Below are positions 1 through 7,732 of a DNA stretch of 26,420 bases, piece after piece. Position 1 is the stretch's first letter; each line of letters begins with the position of its first letter. The notes beneath the pieces were generated by a model. It was not told the DNA's origin, did not search any database, and saw only the letters and a program-made list of their open reading frames with translations. The position numbers were made by a program, and so were the translations under genes. This DNA comes from an uncultured Lachnospiraceae bacterium (GTDB taxonomy: Bacteria > Bacillota > Clostridia > Lachnospirales > Lachnospiraceae): the NCBI GenBank assembly GCA_910588755.1, contig CAJUQZ010000045.1:1-26420 (forward strand), given 5' to 3'.

Positions 1-2
1 CG

Positions 3-590
3 GAGATCCAGCTCTCTGAATTAAAGGTATGGGCAGACCGCTCCCTGTTCTACGCTGCCAAAATGTATACAGACCAGATCAAACCAGGACAGAAGTACAC
101 TGTATTTAAAAAATGTGTGAGCATCAGTATTCTCGACTTCATACTATTCGAAAACCAAAAAGACTTTTACTCCTGCTTCCACATCATGGAGGATACGCAC
201 CACTTCAAGTACACGGACAAGATGGAGTTCCATGTAATAGAACTGCCAAAGCTTCCCCCAGAGCTGCGGGAGAACAGCAGCCGTGTCGAACTGTGGGCCA
301 AATTTATCAATGCCGAAGAAATGGAGGAATTTGACATGATCGCCCAAAAAGATCCCTATATCAAGAGCGCCTATGACCAGCTGCAGATCATCAGCCAGGA
401 CGAACAGAAGCGTATGGAATACGAAGCGCGTGAAAAAGCTATCATGGATTACAACCAGGGCATATATGAGGCAGAACAGCGCGGCGTTTCTAAAACTGCC
501 AAAAAACTTCTCGCGCTGGGCGTTGATATCAACACCATCGCAGAAGCAACCAGCTTATCCATTGATGAAATCAATGCCCTGAACAAATAG
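3..590 (+). CDS. Rpn-family PD-(D/E)XK nuclease / putative transposase, 3' part only
   Basis: The reading frame is open from the left edge of the window, so the N-terminus is missing. The first visible residues are EIQLSELKVWADRSLFYAAK, followed by YTDQIKPGQKY. This matches the region of Rpn/PD-(D/E)XK transposase-like proteins where the catalytic E-x-Q motif precedes the R-x-x-x-Y and 'qI..G..Y' segments. Family members are DNA endonucleases implicated in RecA-independent recombination. About 195 residues are visible against roughly 300 in full-length relatives. The C-terminus (LLALGVDINTIAEATSLS) has the helix-turn-helix-like tail common in this family. The first in-frame ATG at 63 is internal to the domain and is not the true start. 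A perfect 14-bp palindrome follows the stop. The family call is firm; activity cannot be judged without the N-terminus. Confidence 0.8.
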   Translation, partial: EIQLSELKVWADRSLFYAAKMYTDQIKPGQKYTVFKKCVSISILDFILFENQKDFYSCFHIMEDTHHFKYTDKMEFHVIELPKLPPELRENSSRVELWAKFINAEEMEEFDMIAQKDPYIKSAYDQLQIISQDEQKRMEYEAREKAIMDYNQGIYEAEQRGVSKTAKKLLALGVDINTIAEATSLSIDEINALNK

Positions 591-591
591 T

Positions 592-605
592 TTGCGACGT
601 CGCAA
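592..605. repeat. Perfect 14-bp palindrome TTGCGACGTCGCAA
   Basis: A perfect palindrome starts two bases after the stop codon of the Rpn-family gene. It could be a protein-binding site or part of a weak transcript end. No T-tract follows, so it is not a standard intrinsic terminator. Confidence 0.5.
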
Positions 606-615
606 CAACGAAAAT

Positions 616-640
616 GCGCTTGTGATTGCAACACAAGCGC
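616..640. repeat. Hairpin with 9-bp perfect arms
   Basis: GCGCTTGTG (616-624) and CACAAGCGC (632-640) are perfect inverted copies separated by 7 bases. The hairpin lies between the Rpn-family gene and the recombinase. It lacks a downstream T-run, so it may end the upstream transcript inefficiently or act as an operator for the recombinase promoter. Confidence 0.5.
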
Positions 641-672
641 CCATGATACTGTACACCCGGCTGACCGGAATA

Positions 673-681
673 TGGTACAAT
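673..681 (+). promoter_or_regulatory. Extended -10 promoter candidate for the recombinase
   Basis: TGGTACAAT is an extended -10 element (TG-N-TACAAT), about 70 bp upstream of the ATG at 753. No convincing -35 hexamer sits upstream, which is common for extended -10 promoters. It is the only reasonable promoter seen in this gap. Confidence 0.4.
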
Positions 682-752
682 ACAAATCCAACCAATCCTA
701 TCGTACCACATTTCGGACAGTTCTTCAAGAACTTTTAGGAGGCTGTTTTACT

Positions 753-2009
753 ATGGCTTTAATTTTGTGCCCGGAATGTGGACATTCTGTTTCTGACAAG
801 GCAATTTCATGCCCTTCGTGTGGCTACCCCATCAATATTCCGATAACGGCAGCCGAACCGCTCCCCAGGCGCAAACCCAAAAGACACCGCAAACTGCCCA
901 ACGGATCCGGAAGCATCAAGCATCTATCCGGCAAACGCACCCGGCCGTGGGCTGCCTATCCTCCAGTCACGGAGTTCACCCTGAAGGGCACACCGGTTCT
1001 GGCCCCCGCTATTGGTTATTTTACATCGTACAATGATGCCTACCAGGCGCTGATGCTCTACAACAATGCCCCGACAGACATCAGGCAATCCAGTGTCTCA
1101 TTTTCCGATCTGTGCGCCGCCATGCTTTCCAACCGCAGCGGAAATATATCATCGGAATACATCAACATCACTTTTGCTGAATTATATGCGCAGTATTTTG
1201 AACACAAGTACGAAAAATCCAAAAAGAAACTGTCCAGCGCTTCCAGAGGCTCCACCCGGGCCGCCTTCAACAACTGCCAAAAGCTCCATAACAGAAGATT
1301 TGCAGACCTGAGGAAAGCTGACCTCCAGGACGTTATAGATACATGCCCTCTAAAGCATTCCAGCCTGGAGCTGATTGTGTCCCTTTTCAAGGGAATGTAC
1401 GCCTATGCGCTCCAGAACGATATTGTCGAGAAAGATTATTCGCAATTCGTGACCATAAACATACCAGACGATGACGAAAACGGCGTTCCCTTCTCCCCTG
1501 ATGCGCTTGATCTGCTATGGAAGCACAGCGACCGGGAAGATGTGGGCATAATCCTGCTGATGATCTATACGGGGTTTCGCATCGCGGCATTCCGCAGCAT
1601 AACATACAACGAAGCTGAACAATATTTTCAGGGCGGCGTGAAAACTGCTGCCGGAAAAAACAGAATCGTTCCATTGCATCCTGCTGTTCAGAGCTTTGCC
1701 AGGGATTTTGCCAGCCAATATTGTTTGGGTGATAAAGTTTTTTCTGCCCAGGCATGCCGGACCAGATTTCACGCAACACTCGCCTCCCTGGGACTGTCCA
1801 TGTCCAGTGCCAGGACGAAACATACCCCGCATGATTGCCGTCACACTTTTTCGTGGCTCTGTGATAAATATGGTGTTGATGATTTGTCGAAACATCTTCT
1901 GATGGGACACTCCCTTGGAAACGATGTCGAGAAATCCGTATACGGACACAGAACTGTCTCAGAGCTACGCGCCGAGATCGAGAAAATACAGGTGCCTGGT
2001 GACAGATAA
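753..2009 (+). CDS. Tyrosine recombinase/integrase with N-terminal zinc ribbon
   Basis: Site-specific recombinase of 418 residues. The start at 753 is preferred over an in-frame ATG at 672 because AGGAGG lies at 737-742, 10 bases before it. Residues 6-23 form a CPxC-x10-CPxC zinc ribbon. Residues about 47-105 (PNGSGSIKHLSGKRTRPW onward) resemble the arm-type, AP2-like DNA-binding domain found in many Clostridia integrases. Residues about 141-235 form a core-binding region. The catalytic domain shows R276 (TGFR), a lysine near 297-302, H360-x-x-R363 (HDCR), H386 (MGHS) and Y397 (VYGH), so the active site appears complete. No excisionase or relaxase is nearby, so it looks like a lone recombinase or the remnant of a mobile element. 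The fused zinc ribbon is the unusual feature. Confidence 0.9.
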   Translation: MALILCPECGHSVSDKAISCPSCGYPINIPITAAEPLPRRKPKRHRKLPNGSGSIKHLSGKRTRPWAAYPPVTEFTLKGTPVLAPAIGYFTSYNDAYQALMLYNNAPTDIRQSSVSFSDLCAAMLSNRSGNISSEYINITFAELYAQYFEHKYEKSKKKLSSASRGSTRAAFNNCQKLHNRRFADLRKADLQDVIDTCPLKHSSLELIVSLFKGMYAYALQNDIVEKDYSQFVTINIPDDDENGVPFSPDALDLLWKHSDREDVGIILLMIYTGFRIAAFRSITYNEAEQYFQGGVKTAAGKNRIVPLHPAVQSFARDFASQYCLGDKVFSAQACRTRFHATLASLGLSMSSARTKHTPHDCRHTFSWLCDKYGVDDLSKHLLMGHSLGNDVEKSVYGHRTVSELRAEIEKIQVPGDR

Positions 2010-2085
2010 TTTGTCACTAATTTGTCGCTAACCGTTTTTTATTATGCGGTTTTATTCGTATTTTTTCGCAACCATAAAAGTACCG

Positions 2086-2131
2086 CAAAGCCTTGTAAAT
2101 ACAGTGTTTCACCGCATTTTACAAGGCTTTG
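2086..2131. repeat. 14-bp inverted repeat downstream of the recombinase
   Basis: CAAAGCCTTGTAAA (2086-2099) is repeated perfectly in inverse at 2118-2131, with an 18-base spacer. It begins 77 bp after the recombinase stop. No T-run follows on either strand. Recombinase attachment or arm sites often lie next to the gene, so an att-type role is possible but only inferred. Confidence 0.5.
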
Positions 2132-2338
2132 TGTAAAACCCGCCCGTTTAAAAAGTCCTTAAACAGGTTCAGATTTTTTTACATAATTTGAATAAAGAAA
2201 CATGTGCAGTATTAAAGGATTGACCCGCGTTAAGGTTCATATTAAATTCACCGAAAACATGTGAAAGGAAAAGTATTGTTAAAATGGATTCAAACCGCAA
2301 GAACGTTACTATGAAAATATACCAAGTTTAAATCTTTC

Positions 2339-2367
2339 TTGATTTTCTATTTTAAGCTTGATAATAT
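2339..2367 (+). promoter_or_regulatory. Promoter candidate for the DUF402 pseudogene
   Basis: TTGATT (2339-2344) and TAATAT (2362-2367) are spaced by 17 bp. They lie about 25 bp before the ATG at 2392, which has AAGGGAG upstream. The AT-rich context raises the chance of a random match. Confidence 0.45.
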
Positions 2368-2391
2368 TATTTTCAAGGGAGTTGTTAGATA

Positions 2392-3128
2392 ATGAAAAAA
2401 CAATTAGTGATAAAACATGTGAGATTAACTTTTGATGAATGGGATAGATCTATACAGCAAAAAAATGTATATCTTTATGAGGACAAAGACAATCGATATG
2501 GATTTATTGAAATTGTGCAAGTTAAGAAAAAACAAGTATGGAGCATATTTGACAGAGAAATTATAGCTGCAGATAATGGTTACAAATGGCTTATTATCTC
2601 TCCAAAACATGAGAATTATGTTATTACAATGTATATGGACGATAAAATGAGACCTGTTTTATGGTACATTGATATAATTGACGGAAAAGGGATAGATAGA
2701 GATGGTGTGTTTTATTATAATGATATGATGCTGGGGTCAAAAGGGTATTCTAGAAAAATGAGTTGTGCAAATTCAACTAAAAATAACTATTAAAAGTACT
2801 GATTGGAATAGATATTTATTTCATTTGTTATGCAATTTCACAACAACTATTCTTTGAAATGACCTTTTGACCCCAGCATCATGATATGTTTCTAGATATA
2901 ATTGTTTCAAATACATTTCAAATAGCAGAAGATGATCGTGATGAACTTGAAATGGCACTTAAACAAGGAATTATATCAAATGAACAATATAGAATGGTTA
3001 ATGAGACAGCTTATGCTCTAACTGATAAACTTGAAAAAGAACCAGCATGGATTTTAGATTTGAGTCAGGATATATTAAAAAAAATGAAAAAGGAGATACA
3101 GGAGAATAATTGTTTCGTAATCAGGTAA
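2392..3128 (+). pseudogene. DUF402-domain gene interrupted by a MITE-like insertion
   Basis: The reading frame runs from ATG 2392 into an insertion at 2727 and ends early at 2793. The rest of the domain resumes at 2886-3128 (FLDIIVSNTFQIAEDDRDEL). Removing 2727-2887, the insertion plus one target copy, joins the two parts in frame as FYYNDM-FLDIIV and gives a 191-residue protein. The restored WYIDIID...DMFLDIIV...DELEMALKQG pattern is typical of DUF402, a fold shared by nucleoside tri/diphosphate phosphatases and FomD-like proteins. Composition is much more AT-rich than its neighbours, suggesting acquisition. A paralogue lies at 14725-15225. The insertion leaves 112 correct N-terminal residues followed by 21 aberrant ones, so function is probably lost. 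Confidence 0.8.
2727..2880. mobile_element. MITE-like insertion, 154 bp, 18-bp TIRs
   Basis: GATGCTGGGGTCAAAAGG (2727-2744) is repeated perfectly in inverse at 2863-2880. The element is flanked by a 7-bp direct repeat ATGATAT at 2720-2726 and 2881-2887. Removing the element and one flank copy restores the DUF402 frame exactly. No transposase fits in 154 bp, so mobility would depend on a full-length element elsewhere. The subterminal sequences inside the two repeats also resemble each other. I cannot assign the insertion sequence family with certainty from the ends alone. Confidence 0.85.
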
Positions 3129-3182
3129 TTTGTATTTTACAATTTAAAATGCAAACCTGGCAATCTCGATGTCAGGATACTC

Positions 3183-3238
3183 ATGAATGGAAGCACCGAA
3201 ATTGACACGGAAATTCAGCTCCCTGAATGAAAGGTATT
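3183..3238 (+). pseudogene. Relic of an Rpn-family nuclease catalytic motif
   Basis: Translating from 3183 gives STEIDTEIQLPE and then a stop. The hydrophobic-D-x-E-x-Q pattern is the catalytic strand of Rpn/PD-(D/E)XK nucleases. At the DNA level, 3208-3237 matches bases 1-30 of the window (the EIQLSELKV region of the truncated Rpn gene) at 26 of 30 positions. A TTA-to-TGA change creates the stop. Similarity ends around 3237, just before the atp terminator. This is a short decayed fragment, not a functional gene. Confidence 0.65.
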
Positions 3239-3251
3239 TATTCAGGTATCA

Positions 3252-3294
3252 AAAAAACCACTATCCAGGCAGTCCGCCCAGACAGTGGTTTTTT
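3252..3294 (-). terminator. Terminator of the ATP synthase operon
   Basis: AAAAAACCACT (3252-3262) pairs with AGTGGTTTTTT (3284-3294). Read on the minus strand the stem ends in a T-run, about 60-100 bases after the atpC stop. The A/T-rich arms could also stop transcription arriving from the plus strand. Confidence 0.75.
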
Positions 3295-3298
3295 ACAA

Positions 3299-3340
3299 CC
3301 CCGTGCACCGCCTATGCGGCATATTTCCTCTGCACAGGAC
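3299..3340. repeat. Dispersed ~45-bp hairpin repeat, copy 1
   Basis: The core GCGGCATATTTCCTCTGCAC (3316-3335) recurs in inverse orientation at about 15287-15306. The outer arms (CCCCGTGCA at 3299-3307 and TGCACAGG at 3331-3338) pair with one wobble, and the inner CCGC/GCGG (3308-3311/3316-3319) forms a second stem. It lies between the atpC stop and the operon terminator. Confidence 0.6.
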
Positions 3341-3355
3341 TGTGCATAAACAGCA

Positions 3356-3757
3356 TTATTTCATCTTTGCAGCGTTGATTCGCGCAATCGAGCGCATCAG
3401 GGCTGCCTCGGCTCGCGCAACATCGATGCCACTGCGCTCTGCAAGCCTTCCCTCTGCCCTCTGTCTTGCCGCCTCCGCGCGCTCCTCGTCAATCTCTCCA
3501 GGCCACTCGATAATCTCCGCAAGTATCGTGATTTCCTGCGGCAGGATCTGCACGAAACCGGCATGAAGTGCTGCATTTCTCACCGTATCTCCCTGCGTAA
3601 TCGTAAGAATCCCCGGCTTCACGATGACAGTGAGCGGTGCATGCCCCGCATAGACACCAATCTCACCCTCCGTCGTATTAAATTCCACCATATCCGCTTC
3701 CTCATTAAAGAACTCGCGGTCCGGCGTCACAATCGTAAGCTTGAACTTCTCTGCCAT
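3356..3757 (-). CDS. atpC: ATP synthase epsilon subunit
   Basis: The 133-residue epsilon subunit of the F1 central stalk, which couples rotor movement to catalysis and can inhibit ATP hydrolysis. The sequence has the usual N-terminal beta-sandwich (FKLTIVTPDREFFNEEADMVEFNTTEGEIGV then YAGHAPL) and a C-terminal helical hairpin rich in E, A and R. Length is normal for the family. AGGAGGT lies just upstream of the ATG, and only 11 bp separate it from the atpD stop. It is the last gene of the operon, followed by a hairpin repeat and a terminator. Confidence 0.97.
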   Translation of the reverse strand: MAEKFKLTIVTPDREFFNEEADMVEFNTTEGEIGVYAGHAPLTVIVKPGILTITQGDTVRNAALHAGFVQILPQEITILAEIIEWPGEIDEERAEAARQRAEGRLAERSGIDVARAEAALMRSIARINAAKMK

Positions 3758-3768
3758 AGCAGCACCTC

Positions 3769-5160
3769 CTACCTCGCCCTAGCTACTACGTCATCTATCG
3801 TTCCGGCATTGAGGAAATGTCCTTCCGGGATATCGTCATGCTTTCCTTCCATGATCTCCTTAAAGCCCCTGATTGTCTCTGCGATGGGCACATACTTGCC
3901 CGGCATACCTGTAAACTGCTCCGCTACATGGAAGGGCTGTGACAGGAATCTCTGGATCTTTCTTGCACGGTTAACCGTAATCTTATCCTCCTCTGACAAC
4001 TCATCCATACCAAGGATTGCGATGATGTCCTGCAGCTCCTTATACTTCTGGAGTACCTGCTGTACGCCGCGCGCCACTTCGTAGTGCTCCTGGCCAACGA
4101 TACGCGGGTCAAGGATTCTCGATGTAGACTCCAGCGGGTCTACAGCCGGATAGATACCAAGCTCCACGATCGAACGCGAGAGAACCGTGGTCGCGTCGAG
4201 ATGCGCGAATGTTGTGGCCGGTGCAGGGTCTGTCAGGTCGTCGGCCGGCACGTATACAGCCTGTACCGATGTGATGGAACCATTCTTTGTGGAGGTGATG
4301 CGCTCCTGCAGGGCGCCCATCTCTGTCTGCAGGGTCGGCTGATAACCCACTGCGGAGGGCACACGCCCAAGCAGCGCGGAAACCTCGGAACCTGCCTGCG
4401 TGAAACGGAAAATATTGTCAATAAAAAGAAGCACATCCTTTCCACCCTTGTCACGGAAATACTCAGCCATTGTAAGTCCCGTCAGACCAACTCTCATTCT
4501 GGCTCCAGGCGGCTCGTTCATCTGTCCGAATACCATAGCAGTCTTGCTGATAACGCCAGACTCTGTCATTTCATTGTAAAGATCATTTCCCTCTCTGGTA
4601 CGCTCCCCTACACCTGTAAATACGGAAAAGCCGTCATGCTCATTTGCAATGTTTGTGATCAACTCCTGAATCAGCACCGTCTTGCCTACGCCGGCACCGC
4701 CAAATAGACCGATCTTACCACCTCTCTGGTATGGGCAGAGAAGGTCTACGACCTTGATGCCTGTCTCGAGCATCTCTGTCGATGTCGCCTGCTCCTCAAA
4801 TGAAGGCGCCGGCCTGTGAATCGGTTCATAGCCCTGCGCCTCAGGCGCTGGTTTGTTGTCTATCGGTTCGCCAAGCACATTGAACATACGTCCAAGCGTG
4901 CTCTCACCAACGGGAACCGTAATGGGTGCGCCAGTCGATACAGCGTCCATTCCCCTTACGAGTCCGTCCGTAGGTCCCATGGCGATACATCTTACTGTAT
5001 CGTCACCCAGATGCTGCGCAACCTCGATTGTCAGCTCCGTGCCATCGCTTCTTGTGATCTTAACCGCGTCATTCAGCTCTGGAAGCTGTCCTTCACTAAA
5101 CTTAACATCAAGAACCGCACCGATAATCTGGGTAACTTTACCAATTATCTTATCTGCCAT
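3769..5160 (-). CDS. atpD: ATP synthase beta subunit (catalytic)
   Basis: The 463-residue catalytic subunit of F1, which makes ATP from ADP and phosphate at the alpha-beta interface. The P-loop GGAGVGKT lies near residue 155, followed by VGERTREGNDLY with the catalytic glutamate region. The hinge motif DELSEED is present near residue 390. Length and motifs are standard. It sits between atpG and atpC, 92 bp downstream of atpG. That gap holds a weak GAACG/CGTTC hairpin near 5218-5236 but no clear promoter. Confidence 0.98.
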   Translation of the reverse strand: MADKIIGKVTQIIGAVLDVKFSEGQLPELNDAVKITRSDGTELTIEVAQHLGDDTVRCIAMGPTDGLVRGMDAVSTGAPITVPVGESTLGRMFNVLGEPIDNKPAPEAQGYEPIHRPAPSFEEQATSTEMLETGIKVVDLLCPYQRGGKIGLFGGAGVGKTVLIQELITNIANEHDGFSVFTGVGERTREGNDLYNEMTESGVISKTAMVFGQMNEPPGARMRVGLTGLTMAEYFRDKGGKDVLLFIDNIFRFTQAGSEVSALLGRVPSAVGYQPTLQTEMGALQERITSTKNGSITSVQAVYVPADDLTDPAPATTFAHLDATTVLSRSIVELGIYPAVDPLESTSRILDPRIVGQEHYEVARGVQQVLQKYKELQDIIAILGMDELSEEDKITVNRARKIQRFLSQPFHVAEQFTGMPGKYVPIAETIRGFKEIMEGKHDDIPEGHFLNAGTIDDVVARAR

Positions 5161-5252
5161 CTTTTTGTTTCCTCTCTATCATAATTTTGAGCATTATACT
5201 AATTATTCTGTGCAAAGAACGCCTGCCCCTAACGTTCGAACATATTTTTGTT

Positions 5253-6104
5253 TTATGATATCGCCTGCGCACCTGCAATGATCTCCGTCAACTCCTGTGT
5301 AATCGCGCTCTGACGTGCCCTGTTGTAGAGCAGTGACAGACTGGAGATAATCTCATCTGCATTGTTGGTCGCGTTGTCCATCGCCTGCATTCTGGCAGCA
5401 TTCTCACTCGCGACAGACTCAATCATCGCTCCGTAGATCAGACTCGTGATATACTTGGGAATGATTAGGTCAATCGCGTCCTCTGTCTCGGGCTCAAAAT
5501 CAAGCACGGCCTTGTCGTCCTCGCTGCGCTCGTCCTCAATCTTGATGGGTAGCAGCTTTAAACAGGTCGGTATATGCGTCACTGTATTCTTGAAGCCGGT
5601 GTAAACCACATAGATTTCGCCCACCCGGCCCGTCGCAAAATCATCAAGCACCTGGCTGCTGATCTTCATGGCATCTGCATAGATTGGCTCCTCGACCGCA
5701 TCGGAATAATCCTCTCCCATCTCGTAGCCAAGCCTTGCAAAGGTATCCCTTCCCTTACTTCCTACCGGATAGATAATCAGGTCGTCCTTATTCCAGTCAT
5801 TGTTCCGCACAAGCTTAATGATATTGGAATTATAGCCGCCGGCAAGTCCCCTGCTGCCCGTGATGACAATAACCGCTTTCTTCGTGGAATTGTTCGCCTT
5901 CAGGTATGGATGGCTGATATCCCCCGCCTTGGAAAGCATGGAAACCACCGTTTCATACATGCAGTTAAAATATGTCTTAGACTTCTCTGCACGCCCCTTC
6001 GCCCTTTGCAGTTTGACGGTGGAAACAAGCTTCATGGCCTTCGTAATCTGCTGCGTACTCTGTACAGAGCTCTTACGTCTCTTGATATCTCTCATTGAGG
6101 CCAT
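5253..6104 (-). CDS. atpG: ATP synthase gamma subunit
   Basis: The 283-residue gamma subunit, the coiled-coil shaft that rotates inside the alpha3-beta3 head. The N-terminal helix MASMRDIKRRKSSVQSTQQI and following TKAMKLVSTVKLQRAK are diagnostic, as is the C-terminal AMDNATNNADEIISSLSLLY helix. The Rossmann-like middle contains VIVITGSRGLAGGYNSNI. The start at 6104 has a G-rich Shine-Dalgarno sequence (AGGGGGGA) upstream. The gap from the atpA stop is 22 bp, so the two are co-transcribed. Confidence 0.97.
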   Translation of the reverse strand: MASMRDIKRRKSSVQSTQQITKAMKLVSTVKLQRAKGRAEKSKTYFNCMYETVVSMLSKAGDISHPYLKANNSTKKAVIVITGSRGLAGGYNSNIIKLVRNNDWNKDDLIIYPVGSKGRDTFARLGYEMGEDYSDAVEEPIYADAMKISSQVLDDFATGRVGEIYVVYTGFKNTVTHIPTCLKLLPIKIEDERSEDDKAVLDFEPETEDAIDLIIPKYITSLIYGAMIESVASENAARMQAMDNATNNADEIISSLSLLYNRARQSAITQELTEIIAGAQAIS

Positions 6105-6126
6105 AAATATTCAGTCCCCCCTTCTA

Positions 6127-7632
6127 TCACTTAAAGCGTCCCTTGAACTCTTCAATCGCTGCAACAAGCGTCTTCTCGGTTTCGTCTGAAATGACCTTCT
6201 CCTCCCGGATTGCCTTTGGCACCTGCGGATATTTGGTGTCGAGGAACTCAAAGAGCTCTGACTCAAATCTTGTGATATCCGCTACTGGCACATCAAGCAG
6301 GTACTTTCTTGTCGCGACAAACAAGATAATAACCTGATATTCGACTGCCATCGGCTTGTATTGCGGCTGCTTTAAGATTTCCTTGATTCTGGCACCCTGG
6401 TCAAGCCTCTCCTTCGTATCGGCATCGAGATCGGAACCAAACTGGGCAAAGGAAGCAAGCTCTCTGTACTGTGCAAGCTCAGTACGAATCGGCCCGGCAA
6501 TCTTCTTCATCGCCTTGATCTGGGCGGAGCCGCCGACACGCGATACAGACAGACCTGCATTTACAGCCGGTCTGAAGCCAGAGTTAAACATCTCCGTCTC
6601 GAGATAGATCTGACCGTCTGTAATCGAAATAACATTTGTAGGAATATATGCGGAAACGTCACCAGCCTGTGTCTCGATGATCGGCAGTGCCGTGATCGAG
6701 CCCCCGCCATACTCCTCGCTCATGCGGCATGCGCGCTCTAAAAGCCTTGAATGGAGATAGAATACATCCCCGGGGAAAGCCTCACGTCCGGGCGGACGCT
6801 TCAGAAGCAGGGAGAGTGTACGGTATGCAACAGCGTGCTTACTTAAATCATCATAGATAATCAGCACGTCCTCACCGTTTTCCATCCACTCCTCACCGAT
6901 TGCACAGCCTGAATACGGTGCGATATACTGTAACGGCGCAAGCTCGCTGGCCGTTGCAGCCACGATCGTGGTGTAGGCCATCGCACCAAACTCCTCAAGC
7001 GTCTTTACGATGCTTGCAACGGTCGATGCCTTCTGGCCGATCGCTACATATATGCACTTCATATTCTGGCCCTTCTGGTTGATGATCGTATCCACCGCAA
7101 TCGCCGTCTTACCGGTCTGTCTGTCACCGATAATGAGCTCACGCTGTCCTCTTCCGATCGGAACCATCGCATCGATTGCCTTGATCCCTGTCTGCATCGG
7201 TGTGTCAACGGATTTTCTGGTAATAACACCAGATGCCACTCTCTCAATCTGACGATATTTTGTGCTCGCGATAGGACCCTTGCCGTCAATTGGCTGGCCA
7301 AGCGCGTTTACGACACGTCCAAGCAGGGCATCCCCTACAGGAACCTCCACAACGCGGTTGGTCGTCTTTACAGTATCACCTTCATTGATGTTTCTGGAGC
7401 TTCCAAGCAGCACGGCACCTACATTGTCCTCCTCAAGGTTCATGACCATGCCATAAACCTCTCCCGGGAACTCTAACAGCTCACCCTGCATTGCCTTTTC
7501 TAGTCCATGTACACGTGCGATACCATCTGCCACCTGAATGACCGTACCAACTTCAGATACTTCCAAATCGGAGGCATATCTCTTTATCTGATCCTTAATC
7601 ACAGAACTTATTTCTTCTGGTCTTAAATTCAT
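6127..7632 (-). CDS. atpA: ATP synthase alpha subunit
   Basis: The 501-residue regulatory nucleotide-binding subunit of F1. The start at 7632 (MNLRPEEISSVIKDQIKRY) is preferred over an in-frame codon at 7674, because it matches the usual alpha N-terminus and has AAAGGTG about 9 bases upstream. The P-loop GDRQTGKT is followed by AIAVDTIINQK. The conserved stretches ALPIIETQAGDVSAYIPTN and FNSGFRPAVNAGLSVSRVGG are present. Length is normal. A 100-bp gap with a hairpin related to the elements around atpE separates it from atpH. Confidence 0.97.
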   Translation of the reverse strand: MNLRPEEISSVIKDQIKRYASDLEVSEVGTVIQVADGIARVHGLEKAMQGELLEFPGEVYGMVMNLEEDNVGAVLLGSSRNINEGDTVKTTNRVVEVPVGDALLGRVVNALGQPIDGKGPIASTKYRQIERVASGVITRKSVDTPMQTGIKAIDAMVPIGRGQRELIIGDRQTGKTAIAVDTIINQKGQNMKCIYVAIGQKASTVASIVKTLEEFGAMAYTTIVAATASELAPLQYIAPYSGCAIGEEWMENGEDVLIIYDDLSKHAVAYRTLSLLLKRPPGREAFPGDVFYLHSRLLERACRMSEEYGGGSITALPIIETQAGDVSAYIPTNVISITDGQIYLETEMFNSGFRPAVNAGLSVSRVGGSAQIKAMKKIAGPIRTELAQYRELASFAQFGSDLDADTKERLDQGARIKEILKQPQYKPMAVEYQVIILFVATRKYLLDVPVADITRFESELFEFLDTKYPQVPKAIREEKVISDETEKTLVAAIEEFKGRFK

Positions 7633-7675
7633 ATGGATCTGCACCTTTCTACTTATTTTATATATTGATCGCAAA

Positions 7676-7716
7676 ACTTTAGCATTTCTTAATCTGCGTC
7701 TTGTGCAGACTTAAGA
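7676..7716 (-). ncRNA. Structured intergenic hairpin between atpH and atpA
   Basis: CTTAATCTGC and GCAGACTTAAG form a stem of two 5-bp helices with a one-base bulge around a short loop. The segment beginning ACTTTAG at 7676 resembles the one beginning ACTTTAG at 8898 in the atpE-atpF gap, including TCTGCGTCTTGTGCAG against GCTGCGTCTTTTGCAG. It is presumably an mRNA processing or stability structure, which is inference. Confidence 0.45.
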
Positions 7717-7732
7717 TTACTGTTCGCTCTTT

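Larger units (their letters stand above)
2010..2391. other. AT-rich intergenic stretch after the recombinase
   Basis: No coding sequence was found here. It begins with a short direct repeat, TAATTTGTCACTAA then TTTGTCGCTAA, right after the recombinase stop. A long inverted repeat follows (listed separately), then a small GTTTAA/TTAAAC hairpin near 2145-2163. The right end carries the promoter and AAGGGAG ribosome binding site of the DUF402 gene. Base composition becomes strongly AT-rich from about 2160 to 3130, suggesting a different origin from the flanking DNA. Confidence 0.6.

Noticed and set aside
2010..2040. TTTGTC direct repeats after the recombinase as a CRISPR-like array
   Set aside because: Only two short imperfect units with no regular spacers.
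2392..2793. The 133-residue and 80-residue reading frames as two independent small genes
   Set aside because: They are the two halves of one DUF402 gene, split by an insertion with inverted repeats and a target duplication.
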